Assembly (NCBI RefSeq): GCF_003418935.1
Contig: NZ_QVMT01000007.1
Span: 1 to 64,000 of the forward strand
DNA length: 64,000 nt
Direction: 5' to 3'
From: Emticicia sp. C21
Lineage (GTDB): Bacteria; Bacteroidota; Bacteroidia; Cytophagales; Spirosomataceae
Shown: piece by piece, positions 55,701-63,028 of the stretch
Layout: the number at the start of each line of letters is the position of its first letter
Position numbering within the stretch: the first letter of the stretch is position 1
Program-made: the position numbers and the translations under genes
Notes under the pieces: model-generated
What the model was told of the DNA's origin: nothing
Databases searched by the model: none
The model's input: the letters and a program-made list of their open reading frames with translations, nothing else

Positions 55701-56911
55701 ACAATCTTGCTGTAACCTTTGGAGATAGTGTAAGAATCGACTCAGTACATGTAACCGCTGATGCCGGATTTAAAGTTAATGATAATTATACCGGACGTGG
55801 CAATTTGATTAACCTATTGGTTGATTCATTAAGTACACTTCCTAAAAATACCACGCGTAATATCACAATCTTTACACGTGTAACACTTTCTGAGGGTACT
55901 ACTACATTTGCCAACCAGGCATTAGCTATAGGTAAATATCCAACCAATAAAACGGTTGATGATTTATCTACCAATGGCACTGATCCTGATCCGGATAATA
56001 ATGGTAATCCTAAAGACAATAGTATTGCCACGCCAATCAGTATCGATGGAGGTATTAATCCTATCAATGTTACGGCACTGGGTATAGCAAAATCGGCTGT
56101 ACTGGATACAATCCCGAATGCAGATAAAACCTATAATCTGACTTATAGATTTGTTATCAAAAACTATAGTACACGTACACTTACGAAAGTACAACTAATC
56201 GATAGTCTCGATAATGTATTTGTAGCCGACGATAGCAGTAACTTTATTATTGTTGATAATACGCCAACATTGAGTGCAGGCAGCCAGTTGAAACTGAATC
56301 CTGATTTTAATGGCCGTACAACTGCCTTAACAGGTGTAACTACCATGTTGATTGCCGACAGTAGTTCGTTAGCACCGGGTGCATCAGATACCTTAGAGTT
56401 GAAGTTAAGAATTCTGACCGAAAAACAAGAGGCTGTTATCTTTGCTAATACTGCGTATGGTAGTGCTAGAGATACAACTGCCAACATAACCGATATTTCT
56501 CAGACAGGTATAGACCCTGACCCTGATAATGATGGTAACCCTGGCAACAATAGTGCTCCTACATTAATCACTATAGGCGATGACATACCGCTACCGAATG
56601 ATACGGCGACAGCGATTATACCAGGTGGTTTCTCTCCGAATAATGATGGCAAAGGTGATACATTCTTTATTGAACACATCAATAATACCAATGTAAAAGC
56701 TAGCATCTATATCTATAATCGTTGGGGTATCTTGGTATACAAAAATGAGGATTACGGCAAGTCTCAAGGCTGGGATGGAAAAGCCAACAATGGCCTTGTG
56801 TTAATGAGCGATGGCAAAGATGTTCCGGATGGTACTTACTACTACGTGGTGCAAGCCGATGGTAAATGGGATGGAAAACCAGTAATTGGATTTATTACAG
56901 TTGTAAGATAA
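46799..56911 (+). CDS. Giant multi-domain T9SS adhesin-like protein (gliding/biofilm type, type B sorting)
   Basis: The 3370-residue protein begins MRHIFTTNKREHF at the ATG (a TTG two codons earlier is less likely). About 150 residues precede its only hydrophobic segment TTIALVLFSVLGVFANKF (~155-172), which ends in a signal-type cleavage site. Then come a DUF11-type domain (~180-290) and three SdrD B-like domains beginning GSIGDLVWKDKNDNGLQD, GSIGDYIWNDGNNNGIQD and GSIGDYVWKDTDNDGVQD (~390-780). Two DUF11 domains (~960-1215), ten Ig-like repeats (~1219-1971) and more DUF11-type domains follow. The C-terminal ~95 residues (GGFSPNNDGKGDTFFI, YNRWGILVYKN, VPDGTYYYVV) are the T9SS type B sorting domain. 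PorP/SprF and an OmpA-family protein follow, which fits an SprB-like surface adhesin. Confidence 0.93.
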   Translation: MRHIFTTNKREHFARNTSTPINVFRLIKRISEVVGIYLKRLGQKSIYKVPAAIASDQSFTIETPEKEANLQKEYSYSSQASDFNRAFHIKAKLSADAGATIIQSTTSTKTYHIGSAFNKEAKEWIPNLSESAITHNKAYHEDDPPSNLSLFRGTATTIALVLFSVLGVFANKFAIVDLSLRSEVNNSAPAIGNSIKHTIWLKNEGTTTANSIVVKNSFPVSGVTLTTHTGGASFTHNAGTGEGLWNVATLAPGDSVKLELNGTVTQRGVYFNIAEVNSIGGGDTDSDSTPGNNSLAEDDITTVCFSVPLLIYPGEQYTVFVPSAYKKTGTVVKWFRNGTEIIGTTPEAVVNADTSLTIKAIGNYTFTSNVGGCVGQGCCAIQVIAGPYGSIGDLVWKDKNDNGLQDAGEPGIKNIIVELYTVDGSGNISGNPISKDTTDNTGHYLFSNLVSGDYLVKIASSNLSDTLKISKKKDLGSDDTKDNDFSAATGYSTKITINTDSTGNKKDNLTVDAALYTPVGSIGDYIWNDGNNNGIQDGGEAGVNNVIVELYAADASGNPVGAVLAKDTTNVNGLYKFTNLVKGTYVVKLLVNSLPAGSVISTKTKLGSDTKADSDFSNTTALCAKITLDPENEADPLNKDNLTLDAAIYNPMGSIGDYVWKDTDNDGVQDIDETGVSGIILHLYAANPDGSPTGSVLKTDTTDANGFYLFSGLALGDYVVQIITSSLASGTTISEMIDKGGNDNADSDFSSTTGYSAKISINPADISKKDILSIDAALHQTIVCPTLTVSTIDGDICVGDSTFIKGITSNSADIKWYLAAINGTPVFSSDSDQSVLVYPTTTTTYYAEIDGSYPGCPTSRQPVVIVVNARPSLPSCAGVVDECIGKTINLNDYVINGATTPGGTFEWHTSASEKSPLVSTPGSVGAGTYYLFEKSGAGCFSPPRMLKVNLKNCDTLIDLSLTKIVTTMTPKVWDNIVYTIKVTNAGPHAATNVEVEDQMPTGLEFISSPFFTKNGNILTATISNIAAGQTITLDYLVKVTSAGDKINFAQISKADQKDVDSTPGNASTTSEDDNSKVIISPSVDAIVSDLSLDKTVNKTTATIGEQITYYITVLNNGSSPATNVEVKDIVPDGLEIIAATGADNITTSGNTVTAKFNEIKVGFASTFQIVVKITASTGSIKNWAQITKSDQQDADSTPNNGTGNGEDDTDDADITITSGPCNPPVPLIATSLTYICTGESITLTSVGCTGTVVWSTGGTGNSITLSPTISTTYTAKCKISDACSSGDSNPISVVVNQIVPPIITSNAPNNTICAGGSVVLSATSCTGSVVWSTGATGSSITVNPTATTIYTAVCKTNTCTSSVSSPLTITIGNAGSAPTISASKNAICNGETVVLTANGCSGTITWSNGMTGSSVSIMPGTTGTYSATCSSSGCGSQTSAPLTITVTPAAQTPGINADKDVVCAGGNVNLTASNCNGTLVWSNGVSSSAIAVSPTITTTYEVTCISGQCSAKASKTITVKPQPAAPVITKAKDQICAGESVILTANNCDGIVTWSTGAITATITVSPTATTSYTAICNVDDCNSVSSAASTITVSTTAPTITASKDTICVGGSATLTASGCTGSLLWSNGQTTSSITVDPVATINYTVTCSAGTCEAVASKTITVNTETSVPPVISASNTNLCASGNVTLTATGCTGTVVWSNMQTGSSITVNVTNTVVFAAACKIGNCESEKSNNITVTVGKLNKPVLSANHTTICVGDAAVLSSTGCEGNVIWSNGLTGSSVTVNPVTTTEYTAVCKAAQGTCTSDEADKLTITVTSQPEPPIIACTCARPRICQGDTLTLKAIGCLGTFVWSNGQTTSSIVVSPQETTVYTVKCKVGSCESAPSAAATVNVGSPAPPLVSCKKPQVCGGSSTTLEAAGCVGTVKWSDGQVGAVINVSPATVTSYWAVCDAGKCQSEKSNVITIQVNGSGLKKPTTKDLTNVCPFTHVDLTTGVTSAISSVGGTFTFRAYNSPDSAVLANPSSVGTGSYYVFEKSGAGCFSEGSRINVQIINCNDTTSCATNPATAFAGKDSTVCISANFFELHGQKGGSAQSVKWTSDGTGTFDNSLSLNTKYNYTSADITRGFVNFTLTTNDPDGNGPCLAAADTFKLTINGIGTAPNIESNKSPNICSGDSVILSIVQTGRRVWSTGDTTQSIVVKTSGTYSVKLLNAQGCASLSSNTIVVVANDTITPPSVVATAKNVCPATTVNLTNAVTSAPRTTGGTFEFRTGATLSSPLLTNATAVGAGTYYVFEKSAIGCYSASAPIIVDIDTCGTPPLDTAGVELGITIVGSRVELAVGDQLTYTITVTNNTMTTATNVHITNVLPKGITITSATPGLTAFGTDSLVSVIGTFPGGAIKTYTYTAKTTKAGTIRNIAKIIKIDQVDPILSNNSSHWDIHCATCQEICTAMSLAADTTRQANGSYNITFRAFIEACGNVKLENIKVTENLATMFPSPVTYTIIQKPTVGAGSKLIPNDNFNGSTDLNLTVPTGSEIEAGVTDTVKFVINIVPNGNEGPFSTNALVEATGMTTFGIEDDVSDVSNNGPYIDKPSAEPTVVRLYKSPSVGLAKIVSDSTKKANGSYDVTYTLFVKNNGSLALNNVVLTDTLSKVFNLPATFTVLGTPVKNSGSQLVINNAFNGTTDTRLTLPGSSIPVGQTDTLQFSVNLQPDTIKLFANTAIARGSGTLANGNTENVVDLSNAGTNPDAPGSNPTNLNLDPGGMSSIEIPCIGLALYVKDTIKQADGSYNIAFRAIMKNCGNLTLSNVQLCDTLTNTFPAPVQATIVQAPSASAGSQLVTNANYNGASNSCLLASASMIAPGRIDTVKWVVNVKLNSNLGPFRNSIIVSGKTPAGITISDISNDGLNPDPQGSTPTVINFGILPEALIGISKEATEPTKVGDRTYDVTFKFKVKNYGRTDFIGVQVQDNLAVTFGDSVRIDSVHVTADAGFKVNDNYTGRGNLINLLVDSLSTLPKNTTRNITIFTRVTLSEGTTTFANQALAIGKYPTNKTVDDLSTNGTDPDPDNNGNPKDNSIATPISIDGGINPINVTALGIAKSAVLDTIPNADKTYNLTYRFVIKNYSTRTLTKVQLIDSLDNVFVADDSSNFIIVDNTPTLSAGSQLKLNPDFNGRTTALTGVTTMLIADSSSLAPGASDTLELKLRILTEKQEAVIFANTAYGSARDTTANITDISQTGIDPDPDNDGNPGNNSAPTLITIGDDIPLPNDTATAIIPGGFSPNNDGKGDTFFIEHINNTNVKASIYIYNRWGILVYKNEDYGKSQGWDGKANNGLVLMSDGKDVPDGTYYYVVQADGKWDGKPVIGFITVVR
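50455..52712 (+). repeat. Ten tandem ~75-residue Ig-like repeats with conserved Cys
   Basis: This lies within the giant adhesin. The pattern is I-C-x-G, then L-x-A-x-x-C-x-G-x-x-x-W-S-x-G, then Y-x-x-x-C and a final C. Ten copies were counted by eye, beginning near PPVPLIATSL and ending near KKPTTKDLTN. DNA identity between copies is modest, so the repeats are old rather than a recent slippage array. Four Cys per copy suggests two disulfides per domain. Confidence 0.85.
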
Positions 56912-56927
56912 TTGATAACAGGGCTAT

Positions 56928-56955
56928 GAGTGAACAAGGATTTTCCGGTTCACTC
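56928..56955 (+). terminator. Hairpin after the giant adhesin
   Basis: GAGTGAAC and GTTCACTC are perfect 8-bp arms around a 12-nt loop, followed by AAAAC. There is no T-run, so termination would be weak or factor-dependent. Confidence 0.5.
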
Positions 56956-57154
56956 AAAACCTTATAAAACAAAGGAACTTTAAGCAAAGAACGGCTATAA
57001 AATTCATCTGAAATTTTGTTAATTCTGGCAAGGTTTTAGGTGCTTTTAGAAAGCAAACTATTGAATGACGCATGTATCGAAAATCAGTCGAAAAAGAGTT
57101 TTTTTCGTTAAAAAAACTTTAAAAATCGATTATTTTAATGATAAATGAAAAAAA

Positions 57155-57185
57155 TTTGATAATTAAAATTCTTAATGTAACTTTG
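57155..57185 (+). promoter_or_regulatory. Strong Bacteroidetes promoter for porP/sprF
   Basis: TTTG (57155-57158) is exactly 19 nt upstream of TAACTTTG (57178-57185), both perfect. Transcription would start near 57192, leaving about 64 nt before the ATG. This means porP/sprF can be transcribed apart from the adhesin. The other bases of 56956-57255 show nothing further. Confidence 0.7.
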
Positions 57186-57255
57186 TTTTGCTATTGAGTA
57201 TAATTGGGCTTAGACAAAGTTTCATGCTAAGTCTTTACTATTAATTGAGTAAAAT

Positions 57256-58275
57256 ATGAAAAACTTTACAAACCTGAAAAGCAGGTTAGCTACGCTATTT
57301 TTCGTAGGGTTGTTATCTGTCAATTTTCACACCTACGCGCAACAGGAAGCGATGTTTTCACAGTACATGTTTAATACAATGGCTATCAACCCAGCTTATG
57401 CGGGTAGCCGAGATGTATTAAGTCTGACTGCTCTCGGACGCTATCAGTGGATCGGGGTTCCAGGGGCTCCTACTACCTACACTTTCTCGATGGACATGCC
57501 TATCAGCAGTGAGAAAATGGGACTCGGTTTACAGGCATCTTATGATGGTATTGGTCTTGCCAAAAACACAGGTATTTATCTAACCTATGCTTATCGGGTG
57601 AAAGTAGGCCCGCGCTCAACCCTATCATTTGGTGTGCAGGGTGGTGCTGTCAATATTCGTTGGGCATTAAGCGATGCAAAAGACGTAGGCATTGACCCTA
57701 TATTCGGTGGAACTTATGACATTAATAAGATTTTACCTAACGTTGGTGGCGGTATCTATCTAAGCAATGATAGAAGCTATATGGGTTTTTCATGTCCTCA
57801 GATTATACAAAATCCTCTATCCAACTACAACTATGCGAGTTCTGATTCGGCTGCTGCCAAGAAAAGTCGTACACAACGTCACTTCTTCCTGATGATGGGC
57901 TTTGTGATTGGCAAAGGCAATTTCAAAATCAAGCCATCTACTATGATTCGTTATACAGAAGGCACCCCTCTTGGATTTGATGGGAATCTTAACTTCTGGA
58001 TAAAAGATAAAATTTCCTTTGGTATCTCAGGCCGCATCGGACAGTTCCAGAGCTTTAGCCAGACCGAAGGTTTCGACGCTGCTGTCGGTATGTTAGAATT
58101 ACAGCTAACTCCTCAATTCAGATTGGGTTATGCCTATGATTTCACGGCTAACCGATTGAACGACCCAAGTAAAAAAGGTATCGACCGTGTGATTGGTATT
58201 CCTACCCATGAAGCCATGCTTAGGTATGAGTTTGGCTATGCTAAGAATAAAATCCTAACTCCAAGGTATTTCTAA
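57256..58275 (+). CDS. PorP/SprF-family type IX secretion outer-membrane protein
   Basis: This 339-residue protein has a signal peptide (LATLFFVGLLSVNFHTYAQ) and the PorP/SprF signature QQEAMFSQYMFNTMAINPAYAGSRD. The rest is beta-barrel-like, ending in YAYDFTANRLNDPSKK and an aromatic C-terminus. PorP/SprF proteins help secrete or anchor type B substrates at the outer membrane. It lies directly after the giant type B adhesin and before the OmpA-family gene, a standard Bacteroidota cassette. Confidence 0.93.
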   Translation: MKNFTNLKSRLATLFFVGLLSVNFHTYAQQEAMFSQYMFNTMAINPAYAGSRDVLSLTALGRYQWIGVPGAPTTYTFSMDMPISSEKMGLGLQASYDGIGLAKNTGIYLTYAYRVKVGPRSTLSFGVQGGAVNIRWALSDAKDVGIDPIFGGTYDINKILPNVGGGIYLSNDRSYMGFSCPQIIQNPLSNYNYASSDSAAAKKSRTQRHFFLMMGFVIGKGNFKIKPSTMIRYTEGTPLGFDGNLNFWIKDKISFGISGRIGQFQSFSQTEGFDAAVGMLELQLTPQFRLGYAYDFTANRLNDPSKKGIDRVIGIPTHEAMLRYEFGYAKNKILTPRYF

Positions 58276-58397
58276 TAGTAAGTTTCGTTTTAACATTTAC
58301 AGGTGTCAGAAAAAGCTGAAACAATCATTTTTTTCTTGCACTATGGTTTTATATGCAATCATTTTTACAAAACTGAGCGATTTTAAATTCAGCAACA

Positions 58398-60893
58398 ATG
58401 ACTGTCAGGTTAAATATCATCGGGGCCATCTTTATGGCAACTCTATTCATAGGTAGAGTACAAGCGCAGGAAGCATTGCTTAAAGCTGCCCAGCATCACT
58501 ATGAAAGTCTCAGCTATATCAAAGCTATTGATGCTTACGAGTCTGCTTTGGCGAAGAAAGGAATTACTGAGCAACAAAAGTTAGATGCCAGAATCAAACT
58601 GGCCGATAGCTATACTAAAATCAAGGATACTCAAAATGCTGAACGCGTTTATCGCGAGATATTCGAAGGCAGCACCGGAGAATTATCTGATGATAGAGTT
58701 CCGGTAGCTCTGAAATACGCTCAGGTATTGGCCAGTAACGGTAAATACAAAGAAGCGCAGGAAATGTATGACAAATATACCCGCAAGGTAGAAGACGACC
58801 CACGTGGAAAAGGTTTTTCAAAACTCTACAACGATGTGAGCGTATTGTCTAAAAATGCCAATTGCTACAAAGTAGATTATTTGTCAATCAACACCAATTC
58901 GTCAGATTTCAGTCCGTCTTATTTCAAAAATGGGTTGGTTTTCGTTTCAAACCGTCGCAGTACGGTTGGTGTCCGTCGTGTTTTTGGTTGGAACGATACG
59001 CCATTCCTTGATTTATATTTTTTAGATAATGTATCTGCCATTGGTGGACAAGCAGCCGGATTGGGTGCAGGTACCGAAGAAGCCAGAACGCCTCGTAAAA
59101 GAGGTGGTGGAGGAGCGGGAACACTTGGTTCAGACGAATATACTGCTCCAACAGCCAATGATACACGCACGATCGGAACTTATGGAGGGACAAACGTAGG
59201 CTTAGGTTTAGGTTATGGCGACAAACCTCAGACAGAGTCTGACAGAATGAGTGGGTCTATTAACTCAAAATATCATGAAGGCCCATCTGCTTTCTTTAAA
59301 GATGGCTCAAAAGTAGTTTTTACACGTAACAACTTCCTGAATGGGAAAACCAAAAGAAGTTCTGACGGAATTACGAAATTGAAATTGTATATCGGCGAAG
59401 CGAATAAAGACGGTTGGAAAAATATTAAAGAATTACCTTTTAATAGCGACGATTATTCAACAGGACACCCTGCCCTATCGCCGGACGAGAAACTATTATT
59501 CTTTGCCTCTGATATGCCAGGTGGTTTCGGTGGCACAGACTTATATGTCTCTCGTTATGATGGTAGCAGTTGGACAGCCCCTGTCAATCTGGGTAAAAAC
59601 GTTAATACAAAAGGAAATGAGATGTTCCCGTTTGTAGATGATAAAGGGCATTTGTACTTCTCTTCTGACGGCCACGCGGGTTTAGGAGAATTAGATATTT
59701 TCTTCTCACAATTAGATGGCACAACTCCTAAAGGACGTGTTATCAATTTAGGCTCACCGATCAACTCAAGCAAAGATGATTTCGGTATCCTGACTGATGG
59801 TTTTCGCAAAGCAGGCTATTTCAGCTCAAACCGTAAACGTGGTGGCGATGATGATGATATCTACAAATTCGACCGTGAATGTGAGTTAAAAGAGGGTTGT
59901 GATTTGATTATAGCCGTATATGATGCAGAAACCAAAATGCCTTTAGATAATGCCAAGATTGTTTATGAAGACAAAGATGGCACTATTAAAGAAAGACTTA
60001 GTGATGCCGACGGTAGTGTGAAACTGGAAGGTTTAGAGCAAGACACAGAATTCACATTCAGAGCCACACGTGAGGGTTATAATGCCAATACAGTAAGTTT
60101 CTCAACCAAAGATTGTGATAATGAGCCATCACGCCTGGAGATTCCGATGAGCAGACCAAAACCTGCCGTTGATTCTACAACACTGGCCAATAATAACCCG
60201 AATGCACAAAGTGGTTATTCAAATCCAAATGGGAATAATGGCCCAAGCAATGCACTACCAGGTAACAGATGTTTCTTGAAAGGCAAGGTAACCATGCAAG
60301 GTACTAACCAACCTATCGCAGGGGTATTAGTTACCTTACGTAACGAGTGCGACAATAGCACACAAACGGCCACTACAGATGCTACAGGTACTTATCAGTT
60401 CCAGGTTGTAGAGGGTTGCGATTATACAGTTGAGGGCACTAAAGATAACCTAGGTTCAAAAGGTAAACGTATCCGTCGTTTGAGTTGCAAGAAAGGTGAT
60501 GTTACCGCCGATATTCAGATGTTTAGCACAGGCGATATAGTTCAGGTTGACAATATCTATTTTGAATATGGTAGATATAATTTACGTCCTGATGCAAGAG
60601 CCGGATTGGATAAACTGGTATCGTTGATGCGTCAGTATCCAAACATGAAAGTTGAGCTTCGTGCACATACTGACAGCCGCTCTGATGCAGATTTCAACCA
60701 GACATTATCTGATAATCGCGCAAAATCTTCAGCCAATTATCTATTCAAAAGAGGTATCAGCCGCAGCCGCGTAGAGTTTAAAGGCTATGGTGAAACCACA
60801 CTTGTGAACAATTGTGCAGACGGTGTGACATGTACAGAAGAACAACACGCATTGAACCGTCGTACAGAGATTAAAATCCTGGAAATGAATTAA
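58398..60893 (+). CDS. OmpA-family protein with TPR, WD40-like and carboxypeptidase-regulatory domains
   Basis: This 831-residue exported protein (signal ending VQAQ) has N-terminal TPR-like helices (LSYIKAIDAYESALAKKG; KYKEAQEMYDKYTRK). A PD40/WD40-like propeller follows (SPDEKLLFFASDMPGGFGGTDLY; KGHLYFSSDGHAGLGELDIF, residues ~170-500). Two carboxypeptidase-regulatory-like domains follow (YDAETKMPLDNAKIVYED; GTNQPIAGVLVTLRNE). The C-terminal OmpA domain has YFEYGRYNLRPDARAGLDKL and LRAHTDSRSDADFNQTLSDNRA. Such PorE-like proteins tie outer-membrane T9SS parts to peptidoglycan. It closes the adhesin-SprF-OmpA group. Confidence 0.93.
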   Translation: MTVRLNIIGAIFMATLFIGRVQAQEALLKAAQHHYESLSYIKAIDAYESALAKKGITEQQKLDARIKLADSYTKIKDTQNAERVYREIFEGSTGELSDDRVPVALKYAQVLASNGKYKEAQEMYDKYTRKVEDDPRGKGFSKLYNDVSVLSKNANCYKVDYLSINTNSSDFSPSYFKNGLVFVSNRRSTVGVRRVFGWNDTPFLDLYFLDNVSAIGGQAAGLGAGTEEARTPRKRGGGGAGTLGSDEYTAPTANDTRTIGTYGGTNVGLGLGYGDKPQTESDRMSGSINSKYHEGPSAFFKDGSKVVFTRNNFLNGKTKRSSDGITKLKLYIGEANKDGWKNIKELPFNSDDYSTGHPALSPDEKLLFFASDMPGGFGGTDLYVSRYDGSSWTAPVNLGKNVNTKGNEMFPFVDDKGHLYFSSDGHAGLGELDIFFSQLDGTTPKGRVINLGSPINSSKDDFGILTDGFRKAGYFSSNRKRGGDDDDIYKFDRECELKEGCDLIIAVYDAETKMPLDNAKIVYEDKDGTIKERLSDADGSVKLEGLEQDTEFTFRATREGYNANTVSFSTKDCDNEPSRLEIPMSRPKPAVDSTTLANNNPNAQSGYSNPNGNNGPSNALPGNRCFLKGKVTMQGTNQPIAGVLVTLRNECDNSTQTATTDATGTYQFQVVEGCDYTVEGTKDNLGSKGKRIRRLSCKKGDVTADIQMFSTGDIVQVDNIYFEYGRYNLRPDARAGLDKLVSLMRQYPNMKVELRAHTDSRSDADFNQTLSDNRAKSSANYLFKRGISRSRVEFKGYGETTLVNNCADGVTCTEEQHALNRRTEIKILEMN

Positions 60894-60916
60894 TAAAACC
60901 AACAAAGTTTATACAC

Positions 60917-60947
60917 AAAAGCCATTTCTTTCGGGGAATGGCTTTTT
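60917..60947 (+). terminator. Intrinsic terminator after the OmpA-family gene
   Basis: AAAAGCCATT and AATGGCTTTTT pair around a short loop, followed by a T-rich stretch. Confidence 0.9.
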
Positions 60948-61029
60948 GATTTTAATAGGTCAAAATCTTCTTTCTTAACATACCTCCTACCCGTTTATTG
61001 GAACTTTATCAGTGAATTTGTAATTTTTC

Positions 61030-61060
61030 TTTGAAGTTAATTTCTTAATTCTTACTTTTG
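61030..61060 (+). promoter_or_regulatory. Strong Bacteroidetes promoter for the tRNA
   Basis: TTTG (61030-61033) lies 19 nt upstream of TACTTTTG (61053-61060), both perfect. Transcription starts near 61067, close to the tRNA 5' end. Confidence 0.7.
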
Positions 61061-61084
61061 CACCACAAAACCAACAAGGTTTTA

Positions 61085-61161
61085 GGGCCTATAGCTCATT
61101 CGGTTAGAGCAACTGACTCATAATCAGTAGGTGCCTGGTTCGATCCCAGGTGGGCCCACCA
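61085..61161 (+). tRNA. tRNA with CAU anticodon (Met-elongator or Ile2)
   Basis: The 77-nt cloverleaf starts GGGCCTATAGCTCATTCGG and ends with the encoded CCA. The acceptor GGGCCTA pairs with TGGGCCC. The anticodon stem ACTGA/TCAGT carries the loop CTCATAA, anticodon CAT at 61119-61121. CAU can be elongator Met or the Ile2 tRNA whose C is changed to lysidine. The acceptor resembles tRNA-Ile (GAT) of Bacteroidota, which tips slightly to Ile2, but I cannot settle it by eye. Confidence 0.9.
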
Positions 61162-61168
61162 AAATCCC

Positions 61169-61203
61169 AAAAAGCTATACTTTCAAAAGTATGGCTTTTT
61201 TTG
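61169..61203 (+). terminator. Intrinsic terminator after the tRNA
   Basis: AAAAAGCTATACTTT and AAAGTATGGCTTTTTTT pair around a short loop, with a T-run. Confidence 0.93.
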
Positions 61204-61363
61204 TTTTCGACTAAACAAAGTTTTACTACTACTGTTATCCACAAAAATGGCATAAGTTTTGAGCGTAAGAAGTTGTCCGTCTAAAGAATTTAAGGAAGAT
61301 ATACGTCCCAATTATTTTACTTGATTGTAAAGAACATAGCAATTAATCATTTTCTTAAACAGC

Positions 61364-62359
61364 ATGAAAAAATACGAATTCATTGACTATGCACGGGGAT
61401 TCTCTATCTTTACTATAGTTATTTATCACTTCTTGTTTGCCTATCCCTTACCTACTTATCTTAATTATGCCAAAAGCTTTGGCGGAGCAGGTATCCACTT
61501 ATTTTTCTTTGTTTCAGGCTTCGGACTTACCTTATCAAAATACATCGATTACCAGACATTCCTTAAGCGTAGGTTAATCAAGGTATTATTACCTTACTAC
61601 ATAACCATAACATTAATTTTCCTGATAAACCTAGCCATTAAGGTTTATGAGGTAGATTTTGTGGCATATCTTAGCCATATTTTACTATTCAAAATGTTTG
61701 TATCAGACTACATGACCTCTTATGGTGCTCAGTTCTGGTTTATATCTACTATTGTGCAGTTTTATTTAGTATTCCCGCTGCTATTATGGTTCCTAAAATC
61801 TGAAAAATATAAGTTATTTATTATTACAACTTTAGTGATTTCATTAGGATATAGTTTTTTTATTTCGTTTATATTGCCTGAAAGTGGAGAAGCCTTTAAT
61901 AGATTCTTTATTCAGTATCTATGGGAATTTGCCCTTGGCATGGTTGTGGCCAGAACCGGAATGCTAGATAAATTAACAATGGCACCTCTATGGTATTACT
62001 TCTTGATAGCACTCGTTTGTCTTGGGCTTACCGGAGTTTTAGCCATTAAAGGAGGAAGCATCGGCAAAAACTTAAATGATGTCTTTTCGTTTCTTGCCTA
62101 TACCTCAATCACTATCATTCTATTCAGAACTATACCTCCATTAAACAAGTTTTTTCTGTGGGTATCAAAGTTCTCGTTTTCATTGTATCTGACACATATG
62201 TTTTTATATGATTATCTGAACGCCACCTATGGTATCTCTTTTATGACTCCACTTGTAATGGTAATTTTACTGATAGTTACCTTAGCGTATAGCTACTATT
62301 ATGACATCTTGTTGAATAAGGTAACTGGGGCAATCACAGGCACTAATAAGGAAAAGTAA
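61364..62359 (+). CDS. Acyltransferase 3 family membrane protein
   Basis: This 331-residue protein has ten membrane helices and the acyltransferase-3 start YEFIDYARGFSIFTIVIYHF (R-G-x-S-I and the catalytic-site His in YHF). FFVSGFGLTLSKYIDYQTFLKRRLIKVL is the next conserved block. Family members O-acylate surface or exported glycans. The gene is monocistronic. A weak sigma-54-like element (TGGCATAAGTTTTGA, 61248-61262) lies upstream. Confidence 0.88.
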   Translation: MKKYEFIDYARGFSIFTIVIYHFLFAYPLPTYLNYAKSFGGAGIHLFFFVSGFGLTLSKYIDYQTFLKRRLIKVLLPYYITITLIFLINLAIKVYEVDFVAYLSHILLFKMFVSDYMTSYGAQFWFISTIVQFYLVFPLLLWFLKSEKYKLFIITTLVISLGYSFFISFILPESGEAFNRFFIQYLWEFALGMVVARTGMLDKLTMAPLWYYFLIALVCLGLTGVLAIKGGSIGKNLNDVFSFLAYTSITIILFRTIPPLNKFFLWVSKFSFSLYLTHMFLYDYLNATYGISFMTPLVMVILLIVTLAYSYYYDILLNKVTGAITGTNKEK

Positions 62360-62429
62360 ATTGATTTTAAGTTTGTCTATAATACAGACACAACATACCA
62401 GAATCGTTTCCAATATACCAGACAAAATT

Positions 62430-62456
62430 AAAGCTACATTACGTGTAGCTTTTTTG
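62430..62456 (+). terminator. Intrinsic terminator
   Basis: AAAGCTACA and TGTAGCTTTTTT pair around TTACG with a T-run. Confidence 0.9.
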
Positions 62457-62509
62457 CTTTAATCAATCTCATAGCATTATTTTGAAAGAAATTAAGACAA
62501 TTAACAACT

Positions 62510-63028
62510 ATGCCAGTAGAATATAAAGTTTGCTCAAAAGAAGATATAACTCAATTAATTGCGGTAGCCATACAATCCTATAATGAACACTATATATATC
62601 TTTGGCATGATGAGGGAAAAAACTATATAAAAAATAGTTTTAACACCGAACAGTTGTCAAAAGAAATACAGGATCCTAATGCTATTTTTTTCCTAGTTCT
62701 TGTTAATAATGCACCAGCAGGTTTCGTAAAATTGAATATTGATAAAGCTATTGATTCTTATACTTCAGATGAAGCGCTTGAATTGGAACGCATTTATTTT
62801 CTGAAAAATGCAGCAGGAAAAGGCTTGGGAAAAGAAACACTTTTAATGATTACAACATTTGCCAAAGACCGGGGTAAAAAGCTTATCTGGTTAAAAGCCA
62901 TGAAAGGCGGTGAAGCGCAGGGGTTTTATCAAAAACAGGGATTTGAAATAATCAGCGAAACTATTTTAACTCTTCCTTATATAAAAGAAGAATATAGAGG
63001 AATGGTAGTGATGTTAAAGGAAATATAA
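62510..63028 (+). CDS. GNAT-family N-acetyltransferase
   Basis: This 172-residue protein has the GNAT core. ERIYFLKNAAGKGLGKETL is the acetyl-CoA pyrophosphate-binding loop, and LIWLKAMKGGEAQGFYQKQGFEII is the usual C-terminal helix and strand. The substrate is not indicated. Its stop is directly adjacent to the stop of a second, unrelated GNAT gene on the opposite strand. Confidence 0.88.
   Translation: MPVEYKVCSKEDITQLIAVAIQSYNEHYIYLWHDEGKNYIKNSFNTEQLSKEIQDPNAIFFLVLVNNAPAGFVKLNIDKAIDSYTSDEALELERIYFLKNAAGKGLGKETLLMITTFAKDRGKKLIWLKAMKGGEAQGFYQKQGFEIISETILTLPYIKEEYRGMVVMLKEI

Noticed and set aside
57000-57060. TCTGGCAAGGTTTTAGG as a sigma-54 promoter for sprF
   Set aside because: The -12 GC is absent. 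A perfect TTTG-N19-TAnnTTTG promoter lies closer to the gene.
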